In this document: positions 54,760 to 64,000 of the stretch, piece after piece
Layout of the letters: each line of letters opens with the position of its first letter
How positions within the stretch are numbered: the first letter of the stretch is position 1
Assembly (NCBI GenBank): GCA_026315105.1
Contig: CM048744.1
Coordinates: 979,159,721-979,223,720 of the forward strand
Length of the DNA: 64,000 nucleotides
From: Locusta migratoria
Taxonomy: Eukaryota; Arthropoda; Insecta; Orthoptera; Acrididae
Direction: 5' to 3'
Program-made: the position numbers and the translations under genes
Notes under the pieces: model-generated
What the model was told of the DNA's origin: nothing
Database searches by the model: none
What the model saw: the letters and a program-made list of their open reading frames with translations, nothing else

Positions 54760-55450
54760 TATAAATTTGGCTTAATGTGTGTATGAATGTTGCACATTTC
54801 CTCCTAAACTGGTTGACTGATTTCAAATAAAACTTGGTACACATATCTCATACTATCAGGCAAGAATTGCTGTTGGGGGTAAGAACCACCTACAACACAT
54901 ACGTCAGGAGAGATGACATCATAAACAATTAAAATCTTAAAAAACTGCTGCATCGTGTGATATTATAGATCTGCTCCTAAACTAATGGACTGATTTCAAC
55001 CAAATTCGTTACAAATATTCTTTAAGGTCACTAATAATTTGCTATGGTGGCAAAATCCACCTATGATATATAGTTCATATGATATCATGTCTAAAACAAA
55101 GCTTTAAACATAATTTCAAGTCTTTATGAAACTTTTTCTTGCAGACAACCCCAACATAATCATTGAAGAAAAAAAGCTTATTGCTTACTACTTTTCCGAT
55201 GTTCATGATGTATATCTATGACATTTGGTACGATGTTACAAGTTACTATGTCTACACTGTGAATTGTATTTGTGAGACATTAAGACAGTACACATACATA
55301 CCACTGACTGTTACTTCGTTATTGTATTACAGTTCGACCTATAGTTCATGAGATACAAAGTCATAAACAATTTGGTTCATGAAAAACCGCATCTTCAGAC
55401 TGTGGGTTTCAATTTATTACATCTTTACTGCTAATACCATTCTCAACATA
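54760..55450 (-). repeat. Family X repeat, copy 4
   Basis: Complement modules: TACGTCAGGAGAGATGACAT (about 54900), AACCAAATTCGTTACAAATA (about 54997), CCTATGATATATAGTTCATA then 'tgatatcatgtct' (about 55065), and ATAGTTCATGAGATACAAAG (about 55340). It ends with 'ttcatgaaaaaccgcat', like copy 3. Confidence 0.6.
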
Positions 55451-55987
55451 TTTTGCAGACATTAGGGACACAGAGGTTCCAACTCTTGAATGTGCCAAAT
55501 AGTAATGCAACCTAATATGTATGATTGGAGAGGGGGCATTTAGGAAGCGGCCCAAGGATAATAACGAATCATCAAAATTGTGAAAACAGTTTCTGTAATT
55601 TTGCAGATGTGACAGGGGCAGCATATAACTATGCCATTCTGATGTGTACAGTATGAATGTTGGGGGGGGGGACAAAACTTAATAACTAGTCATTTTCTTC
55701 TTATACTCTTCATTCAGCAGTTTACTAGGGCTAAAGAAACCATTTTCTCAACTTTTTGAAACAGTCTTCTAAGAAACTTGGCTCCATAACAAAGACTGTG
55801 CCAGCCCACCACAATATTGCAATAAAATAAGAAGTTTCAGCTTGGTGAGTGATATGAAATAATTATTTTACAAAAATTCATAACTTGTGATGTGTACCAG
55901 AAATACCTATCTTCTAAGGTAAGTCATAAAGTGAGTATTGCCTCCTGTGTTGCTACGTTCCTCCTGAATCCAAACTGTTCAATGTTC
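55451..55987. other. Intronic stretch, nothing recognised
   Basis: AT-rich sequence with a poly-G run at about 55660-55670. No coding or repeat signature was recognised. Confidence 0.4.
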
Positions 55988-56180
55988 AAATGTTTGTTAA
56001 GCTTATGGGACTTACCTACGGGGTCATCAGTCCCTAAACTTACAAACTCCTTATGAACTATCTTATACTAAAGACAACACAAATATGCATGCCCGAGGGG
56101 GGATTCGAACCCCCGACCGTAGTGGCCATACAGACCGTGACTGAAGCGCCTCAGTCTCCTCGGCCACCGTGGCCAGCCAT
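55988..56180 (-). repeat. SINE S2, tRNA-derived
   Basis: The minus strand reads a tRNA-like head from about 56180: 'ggccacggtggccgaggagactgaggcg', then a B box GGTTCGAATCC (complement of GGATTCGAACC at 56101) and the CGGGCATGCATAT junction. The body ends in the complement of AAGCTTATGGGACTTACCTA. This wording (GCCCGAGGGGGGATTCGAAC on +) is, to my knowledge, typical of orthopteran SINEs. A fragment of the same family is at 20334-20400. Confidence 0.8.
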
Positions 56181-56229
56181 AGTGGTCTTCCCCAAGGTCA
56201 GCTTCTACCAGCTTTTCCATTCTCCTGTA

Positions 56230-58270
56230 GATAATTTGTGTTAAAATTTAGCAATCATGAGTTATCAAACTGATGGTTCTGTAATTTTCACACCTGTCTG
56301 CACCTGATTCTTTGGAATGGGGTTTATTACATTTTTCTTAAAGTCGCCTGTCTCATACATCTTACACACAGTTTTGTCACGGCTGGCTCTCCCAGAGACT
56401 TTAGTAGCTCTGAGTGTATGTCATCTTCTCTCAGGCCCGTGTTCCAACCTAGATCTTTCAGGGCTCTGTCAAATTCATCTCTCGGTGTAGTATCTCCTAC
56501 TTCATGTTCATCTACTTCCTCTTCCCTTCCTACAACATTGTCTCTAAGTTCATTTCCTTTGTACAGCTCCTCTATGTACTCTTTCCACTTTACAGCTTTC
56601 CCTTATTTGCTGAGAACTGGTTTTCCATCTGAGTTCTTGATATTCGTAAAGCTGTTTTTCTTGTCCCCAAATGTCTCTTTTATTTTCCTGTAGACAGTAT
56701 CTACTTTTCCCCTTCTTATACATTCTTCTACAGACTTGCATTTGGCTACTAGCCACTCCTGCTTAGCCATTTTGCACTTGCTGTCAATCTCATTTCTTAG
56801 TCATTTGCACTCCATTTTGCCTGATTCATTTACTGCATTTTTATATTTTCTCATTTCATAAATTAAATTTAGCATTTCCTGTCATGTCCAAGGATTTTTT
56901 GTAGGTCTTGCCTTTATACCTATTTTGTCCTCTGCTGCCTTCACTATTTCATCTCTCAATGCTACCCATTCCTCTTCTACTGTTTTATTTCCCCGTTTCT
57001 GTCAATTCTTGCCTAAAGCTTTCTCTGAAATTCTTAAGAACTTCAGGTTCCCTCAATTTATCCAGGCCCTTCTCCTTATTTTCCTACCTTTCGGCAGTTT
57101 TTTTCAGTTTCAGCCTACAGTTCATGACCTATAAGCTATAGTCAGAGTGTATATCTGCCCCTGGGTATGTCTTACAATTTAAAACCTGGTTCCGGAATCT
57201 ATGTTTTACCATTATAAAATCTGTCTTATACCTTGTGGTGTCTCCTGGTCTCTTCCACATATACAACCTTCTTTCGTGATTCTTAAACCGGGTGTTTGTT
57301 ATGATTAAATCATGTTTGATGCAAAATTCGACTAGGCGACTTCCTCTTTCATTCCTTTTGCCCAGTCCATATTCACCTACTATTTTTCCTCCTCTTCCTT
57401 TTCCTACCACCGAATTCTGGTCTCCCATCACAATTAAGTTTTCCCCTTTCTTAATTGTCTGAAAAATTTCCATTAACTCCTCGTACATTTCTTCAATCTC
57501 CTCATTGGCAGAGCTAGTTGGCTTATGAACCTGTACTACTGTTGTCATATTGGCTTTATATCTATCTTGACTATGACTATGCGATCACTGTGCTGCTCAT
57601 AGTAGTTTACCTGCTTCCTTATTTCCTTATTCATTATCAGACCTACTCCTGTGATACTCCCAACTGCTTTTGTATTTATAATCCTATACTCACCTGTCCA
57701 GAAATCCTGTTCATCCTGCCACCGAACTTCACTAATCCCCACTATAACTAACTTTACCCTATCCATTTCCCTTTTTAAATTTCCTAATTTTTCTACCCAA
57801 TTAAGGGATCTAACATTCCATGCTCCGATCTGTTGAATGCCAGTATTGTCGTTCTTGATGACAACATCCTGCTGATTAGTCCCGCCCCTAGACTTGAATG
57901 GGGGACTATCTTACCTCTGGAATACTTTACCCGAGAGGATGTCATCATAATATTTTCATACAGTAGAGCTGCATGTCCTCGGGAAATGTAATGGCTGTAG
58001 TCTGGGCAGCCAGATTGCTTTCAGCCATTCGCAGTAACCATGTGCCAAAGCCACATTAGCTGATGTTACAAGGCCAGCTCAGTCAATCATCCGGACTGTT
58101 GCCCTTGTAACTACTGAAAAGACTGCTGCCCCTCTTCAGGAACCACACATTTGTCTGGCCTCTTCACAGATACCCTTCCGCTGTGGTTGCACCTACGGTA
58201 CGGCTGTCTGTATCGTTGAGGCACACAAGCCACCCCACCACAGCAATGTCTGTGATTCATGAGGGTGGGA
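56230..58270 (-). mobile_element. APE-type LINE (family C), minus: endonuclease and RT start
   Basis: Right to left: a 5' region (57890-58270) homologous to 2630-3030; endonuclease at 57129-57766 with GISEVRWQDEQDFW (catalytic Glu kept), LIVMGDQNSVVGKGRGGKIV (GDFN changed to GDQN), ITNTRFKNHERRLYMWKRPG, and GADIHSDYSL (SDH changed to SDY, so the catalytic His is lost). A linker (about 56410-57120) and the first RT block (about 56230-56350, like 'NYRTISL' but frame-shifted) follow. It is truncated 3' by the SINE side. Inactive. Confidence 0.83.
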
Positions 58271-59197
58271 TTCATTGGAACATTTAATATATTAGACCTA
58301 GGTATAGACTTAGGTCTTCTACAGAAAAGAGCAATGAGGGTTTAAATGTGGAATGAACTGTAAAGAATGTTTTCGTCGAGTTTATGTGGAGTGTAAATAC
58401 TTAACAGAATATTCTTTGCACCTATTTAAATTAATAAACTTTTCATCTATCTGGGAACTCCACTTCATAAATGTAGTTATGTACAATACCGAGAGAAGCT
58501 ACTTTGAAACAAAGAGTAAATTTGAAATGATTTAATATCGGTAGTAAATTTCCAGATTGTGTGTTTGAGGAATGTTTCAAGATTAAAAGCTCTTTTTCTG
58601 TAAAAATAAATAAATAAATATATATATAGTATTAAAAGTGGAAATTCTTGATTGAAATTTATTTAGGATATTCCCTTGGTAATGAGCCATATATAACAAG
58701 CAGTAGCATCTGAAATATAACCTAATACTGGAGGTAGGTTGCATCAATAGTTTTGTGATATGGTAATATTTTTGGAAAGAGCAGGCATTGCATGTAGGGG
58801 AAAGCGACTGTTGAAAATAAATTTGATTTTATAAACAGCCACAGATCCAGTTGTCATACAACAACTATTTTAAATTACTGTACTGACATATGATTTTATA
58901 AAACAACAGCTACCAATTATTATCAAACATAAGTCTACAAATTAGAAATGTAATTTGTAATTGATGTAATATTAATGTAAAATGTTTTTGTTATATCAAT
59001 ATCTATTTTTACAGTATTTTGACGATGCTCTTGTGGATTGAATGAAACCGGTTAATTGAATAAATAATTGTAGTGACTTGTGGCTGTTCATAAATAAAAT
59101 AAAAATATTTATGGAGTGAAATTATTCTAATACTGCTGCATATAAGTATAGTGTTTTAAAATACAGTCCTGTAGCAAATAAACTTTACTTTACAAAT

Positions 59198-59247
<50 letters not shown>

Positions 59248-59405
59248 ATTCTGAAAAATTTTTCACTATAAAACTGCTGGAACTTTTTTCATTGTCAATT
59301 CACTCATTTTTTAAATCAGAATGTTGGGTTTTGCAAGAGGAAGTAAAAATGTAAAGCTTTCCTTGTTTACATGATGATTTTCTTTTATAATTTTTTTTTT
59401 TTCAG
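58271..59405. other. Intron upstream of the PH-domain exon
   Basis: Mostly unrecognised. About 59025-59100 has GACGATGCTC - spacer - GAAACCGGTTAAT and an AATAAATAA tail, similar to the complement of 11590-11660. (TG)n lies at 59199-59246. It ends in a long T-tract and acceptor TTTTTTCAG at 59405. Confidence 0.5.
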
Positions 59406-59634
59406 CACCATTTGGAAAGCGTGGTTGGAAAATGTTCTACTGCACGTTACGTGATATGGTACTGTATCTTCATAAAGATGAGCATGGATTTCGTAAAAGT
59501 GCTCTGAGTGATAACTTACACAATGCCATCCGTATACATCATTCCTTGGCTACAAAAGCTACGGACTATACCAAGAAACAGCATGTCTTCCGATTACAGA
59601 CGGCTGATCAGGCGGAATATCTCTTCCAAACAAG
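59406..59634 (+). CDS. Efa6: Efa6/PSD exon E: PH domain
   Basis: This exon encodes about 76 residues of the PH domain: PFGKRGWKMFYCTLRDMVLY then LHKDEHGFRKSALSDNLHNA, IRIHHSLATKATDYTKKQHV and FRLQTADQAEYLFQT. KRGWKMFY corresponds to strand 2 after the phosphoinositide-binding loop (Lys/Arg kept) and HVFRLQTAD to the middle strands. In the family this domain binds phosphatidylinositol 4,5-bisphosphate and places the exchange factor at the plasma membrane. The acceptor is TTTTTTCAG; the donor is ACAAG|GTGAGC. It ends in phase 2. The final PH helix and the C-terminal coiled coil are not found in the remaining 4.4 kb, so the gene continues beyond the window. Confidence 0.96.
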
Positions 59635-61039
59635 GTGAGCAAAATTTCTTCAATAATCTGGTCGGTTGATTCAAGACAGTGCCTGTACTGTACATGCACA
59701 AATTCGAACAAGATGTTACTGTTGGCCATCATGTAACTGAATTTCAAGGAACTAAATAATCCAGTTCAATTTAATCAAAATTTGGAATGCATTGTTTTTA
59801 GCCTTTAGCTGAATGTTTGACCAATTAGGCATCATCAAGGAAGTAAAAGGAATGTAAAGAAGAGCTAAACAATATTATCAATTTTGACATTACATTGTGT
59901 CCCCATGTATAAAAATATTATGTAGAAACATTTCATTTTATGTATAGCGATGCCCAACTAGATAATAATTCTCTTTTGAGTCTTTCTTATGTTGCTTTTA
60001 CTTCCTTTATGCTTGTAATACATAAAAATAGTTGGAAAAATAATAAAGGAGGGGGGGGGGGTAGAGGGAAGGGAAAAAACATCCAGCTGAAGGGTAAAAA
60101 AAGAATTATTACAATTATCTCATAGCTGTTGACTGTCATCTATACAAAGTTCTGTTAAATGAAATAATAATAAAAAGTAATGGTGCTTTATGCTCATGAC
60201 ATTTAAGAGGGAAAAAGTGTCTACACTGTAAAAGTATAACAGTGTTACTAGCATTTGGTATAGTGAGCAAGTGCACATACAGGTTGTCAAATGCTTGCCA
60301 TATTTTAACCCTTTATTTACCGAGTTTAAAGCACCAAGCAGCCATTTACAATACAACTGTTTGTATTCTATGCTTTGGAATGGCATAGAAAACTATGCCG
60401 ACACACGTTTAAAGAGGCATAAACTTCATACAAAGATGCCTTCCCCCCCGCCCCCCCCCCCATCTAATACCTGTTAATTAACATAATTATGCACTGAATC
60501 TGCCGGGACATTTAAGGAAATAAAGGGTGTATTATTCTGTAACACACTATGTTTTAAGGGGGGACATAGGCAAAATTGGCCAAAAATTTTAATATAATTC
60601 TGTAGCATGTTAGAAATACTATCACCAATTTTCACAGATTAATTCAACCTACCAATGATAAAGAAGCTGTCTTGTTTCAATCACTGTGCAATGCCACACC
60701 CACTTTTCTAGAAGACATTGTCCTTGTTTGCAACGTTTTATTACTTCCTGCTTTCAAAAAGCATGGGAAGAGTATAGATGGCTGTGGACCTGTTTACTCA
60801 TATTTGCCTTCCGATAGGTATCTTTGTAAGTTATTGTCTATGGTGCAGAAATATAAAACAATTCAGTTCTGCTGTTACTGTGATTATTATGACTGTGTTC
60901 AAGCTGTTCTTCTATGATTTATCATTTGAAATGCCAAGATACAGTGGTAAAGTGTTCAAGAAAGTGACTAAAGCTCACCAAGAAACTTGGAACTGGTTTA
61001 GAGTTTCATTCCACCAAAGACAAAGTGAATAGTGGTTTC
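59635..61039. other. Intron, mostly unrecognised
   Basis: Poly-G at about 60051-60060 and poly-C at 60426-60450. About 60540-61000 may be the front part of the Mutator-like element (GGGGGGACATAGGCAAAATT at about 60558), but no terminal repeat could be matched on the other side. Confidence 0.4.
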
Positions 61040-62500
61040 AGGATAATTGACTTGGAATTTGTGTATTCCATTATTAGAAATTCATGTGAATGTGGTAACT
61101 GTGGTAATAAATCTTTACAATAATGATAGCAGTGACAGAGATGGTATTGTGTGTAATATGCACTTGTTTTGTGACAGCTGTGAAACCGACATTCAATTCA
61201 AAATATCAACTGGTAAGAATTGGGTGTATGAAGCAGAATGTAATATTCTGCTTTGGGATGAGATGTGTTGGTGTTGGAAGGGACGATAGCAATTTGTTTT
61301 GTGCAATAATCTCTGTCTGCTTCATACTCAACACTAAACAATAGTCTTCTGAATGCCTTGGAAACAAAATGCAATATCAGTTTGTAAGCAGCAGTGGAAG
61401 TGGCAGTTTTATTTGACAAAGACATTCAGACAGAAGTAAATGACTCTTTGTCTTCTACATATATGTGTTTCATGGCATATTGATGAAAAGTGGCCACACC
61501 TCTCTACACGGTGTTTCATCAGTTGTGTTGATACAGGAAAAGTTGTGGATTTGCAGGTGATGTCCAAATATTGCTGAATTGTGCACAGAGAGAGACATTA
61601 GACAATAAAGAAGAAGAGAAACAAAAATACAAAATAATTTGTAGCAAGAATTATGATGGTTCTAGTGGTGGCATGGAGCAAGCAGGAATGGAATTAATAT
61701 TTCATTTCTGTAAAATAAGGCATGGAGTTAGATATGTGAAATATCTTGACTGAGATTCTTGTGCTTTTAAATCTGTTGTAGAAAGCAAGTCATATGGAAA
61801 TGGATGTAACATGGAAAAGCTAGAGTATGTGGGGCACATTCAGAAGAGGATGGGTGGGAGACTTCTGAAACTGAAATGGGAACACAAAGGTATAAAACTC
61901 AAAGATGGAAAACCACTAGGTGGGCCACATTTCCTGACTGACAAAGAGATCCACAATTTGCAAATATATTATGATAAAGCAATAAGGCAAAATACTGGAG
62001 ATTTGAAGGCAATGCAGAAGGCAGTGTGGGCAGTATATTTTCATAAGTTGTCAAGTGATGAAAAGCCAATACATGAATTGTGTGATATATTCTGGTGCAA
62101 ATATAAGCAAACAAAAGCAGAAAACAAAACATATTCACATAAACATGGTCTTCCTGAAGCTGTCTTAAGCACCATAAAGCCAACATTCCAGTTTCTAGCT
62201 CATCCAGATTTTTTAAAGAAATGTACCCATGGTGGAACACAAAACCTGAATGAGAGCTTCAACAATCACATTTGGAAGAGATGCCGCAAAACAACATTTA
62301 GCTCATCTACTGTTGTTGAAATTGCCACATATGATGCCTGTGGGTCGTTCCACGTCAAAACGTTCTATGTGGTCTTTGATAGTTATATACCGAATGTCAG
62401 TTCAGTATCAACAATAGTTGAAGTTTTAGGAATATATAAAGAAAGGCCAGTCCTCTTCAAGTTACTTATGGAGGTGCAAAAGTGTCACATTTGGTAAGGT
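61040..62500 (+). pseudogene. Mutator-like transposase relic
   Basis: Frames in order: MRCVGVGRDDSNLFCAI (about 61258), VSWHIDEKWPHLSTRCFISC with VDTGKVVDLQVMSKYC (about 61470-61575), ETLDNKEEEKQKYKIICSKN then YDGSSGGMEQAGMELIF (61595-61710), and an open 228-codon frame 61811-62497 with EYVGHIQKRMGGRLLKLKWE, CTHGGTQNLNESFNNHIWKR, and TVVEIATYDA. This arrangement matches the Mutator-like transposase domain found in many arthropod repeats; the GGTQNLNESFN block is its most recognisable segment. Frameshifts lie at about 61300, 61450-61560, 61725 and 61750. It is probably of medium age, since the last third is still open. Confidence 0.78.
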
Positions 62501-64000
62501 TTTTTGAAAGTTCTAGCAAACATTTGGTCATTTGCTTTAATATACATAGACAACTCCATACCCTGAATTACACCATGGCAAAAACTAGAGGTTTAGCGTA
62601 ACCTAAATATAGATACAACCTTCTAAAGTGGCTAAAAAATTTGCCGCTCTGTTCTGAGAGCCACTGCTACTTTTTATATGAATCAATCACACCAGAACTT
62701 AAGATGGTTATTCCCACCTAGGATGTCTATATTTGGATCAAATTTAATTAACACTGGATGCTTAGACTAACAGATATGCATCTGCAAAGTTGGCAAAAAT
62801 TTTCAATGTGCAAATTTTTGGGGATTTTTAGGGGCCAATATATCAACTGTGTCATTTTCAATCCTTTTTCTTTTGTCAAAGATAGAAAGAGCATGCTTTA
62901 AGATTTTAAAGCTATACTGTTTAATTTCTTGATCTTGCATTTTGACTAGTCAGAATACATCTCAAAAGCAGGGGAATTTGACTATCGATAAATACGAAAC
63001 ATTAATAAAATTAAAGTTGTAAATCAAAATATGACTAACTTGTAGTGTCTTCTAATAGTATAAGATTTTAGTGTGGTTTAGGGAATTAACTATGCTAACA
63101 ATAAATATTTTAATATTATTTTACAGTATAAAATATTAAGTATAATAAAAACTTCATAAAAATTTTCTTAATTTCTGTATCTTACATTTTGATAATTAAG
63201 AATATCTTTGATAAGTTACTGAAAATTATATATTTTGCTCAGTAAGTCTGATAACACTTGTAACTATTTTTTAAATTCAAGTTATATATATAATAAAAAT
63301 CAGTTTCAAACATTAATTTAACACAAGCCATAAAAACAATTATAACACACAACACAGCAAATTTTCAAAACAAAAATATTAAGAAGTCAGTTCCTTATTT
63401 GGTTAAACAGTTCTACAATTTTGTCAAGTATACATTGTGGATAATTGTATTATCTTACCGATGATGTTGATAGTGCTTCTAAAGTCACGAAAATATGTTG
63501 CTCTGGCAACCAGCAGGTGTCTTTTGCAGCTGTCCGGTGCACTAAGGGAGCAGGATTGTGTGGGTGCATAAAACTGATGAAGACATCTCGTCGTTCATTT
63601 GAAATTTCATACACATTACTAACCCATCAAAAATTATCGTACAAACATGCAATATACTGTTCTGATAGTAAACTTCCAATTGAGACTGCTGGAATTTCTT
63701 AATGCGCTTGTAGTCAATATCTGTGAATGCTGTTGTGTCATTTGAAACTCTGCTTACTCTGAGCTGATTAAAATTAATGGGCTTAAACTGATGATTTTCT
63801 CTTGTTCCAGCAATTGCATGCCCCCTGGAAAATTTTGTTTCTTGGTCAGGCTGAATTTTTACTAGCATCTAGGGACAGTAGTGCGTCGGACCTCACTTAC
63901 TCATATCAACCGATAGATGTCTCTACGGTCGCAAGCTATGTCCTGCAGAGACGCCATATTCCCTTTCGTATTTACATGCTTTTATCCTTATAACTCGCTT
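62501..64000. other. Intron end, nothing recognised
   Basis: AT-rich sequence, probably still the intron after the PH exon. Frames at 63445-63702 and 63542-63868 have no known domain. I looked for the expected remaining PH helix and coiled coil and did not find them. Confidence 0.45.

Noticed and set aside
56081..56180. Functional tRNA gene
   Set aside because: A and B boxes are SINE-embedded, with the same body as a fragment at 20334 and no complete cloverleaf by eye.
63445..63868. Possible next Efa6 exon
   Set aside because: No match to the expected end of the PH domain (Trp-containing helix) or coiled coil and no phase-2 acceptor context.
1..64000. CRISPR array, operons, bacterial promoters or integrated virus genome
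   Set aside because: No regularly spaced repeats, no compact gene order; retroelement pieces are ordinary transposable elements of an animal genome.

Overview
This is a eukaryotic, AT-rich, repeat-laden window with no bacterial-style gene layout. One real gene is visible. Five exons on the + strand (12491-12735, 22225-22418, 31748-31940, 52728-52900, 59406-59634) have canonical AG/GT borders and splice phases that join without a frame break. They encode the central part of an EFA6/PSD-family Arf6 guanine-nucleotide exchange factor: an acidic Ser-rich lead-in, a Sec7 domain spread over three exons, a linker, and most of a PH domain. The N-terminal exons and the end of the PH domain plus the C-terminal coiled coil are not seen and should lie outside the window or be too diverged to recognise. 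The exons total about 1.03 kb of 64 kb. Introns are about 9.5, 9.3, 20.8 and 6.5 kb.

The protein resembles insect Efa6. The repeats (tRNA-derived SINEs with a characteristic tail, Jockey-like LINEs with GATGTA-type tails, very many Penelope-like elements, giant introns) suggest a polyneopteran insect with a large genome, most likely a grasshopper or locust. The genus is an inference.

Everything else is mostly transposable-element debris, often nested. 1-12.5 kb: a TTAA-flanked piggyBac-like element (917-2110), a LINE 5' fragment (2630-3030), a dispersed repeat family called X here, an inverted pair of Penelope long-repeat fragments (5255-5545), and a 2.35-kb hAT-like element with perfect 8-bp target duplications (6991-9343) that itself holds a family X copy and a Penelope fragment. 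12.7-22.2 kb: mariner relic, LINE endonuclease and RNase H fragments, a second piggyBac transposase relic, and Penelope debris full of CA/GA microsatellites. 22.4-31.7 kb: two Penelope elements back to back (23.1-27.2 kb), one broken by a 501-bp LTR-like insertion; a Jockey-like LINE; an inverted Penelope cluster. 31.9-52.7 kb: a LINE split by a Penelope palindrome (33.66-35.09 kb), a 144-bp retroposon-like insertion with a hammerhead-like core, a LINE carrying both a 947-bp LTR-like insertion and a second LINE, a long Penelope cluster, and a Ty3/gypsy relic. 52.9-64 kb: Penelope 3' end, SINEs, a LINE with an APE-type endonuclease, and a Mutator-like transposase relic.

The most interesting signal is a short structured motif, CUGANGA - hairpin - GAAA, that recurs at the same place in Penelope long-repeat copies on both strands and again in the 144-bp retroposon. 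The core varies mostly at the one position that is free in hammerhead ribozymes. This is pattern reading only; no folding, alignment or search was run.
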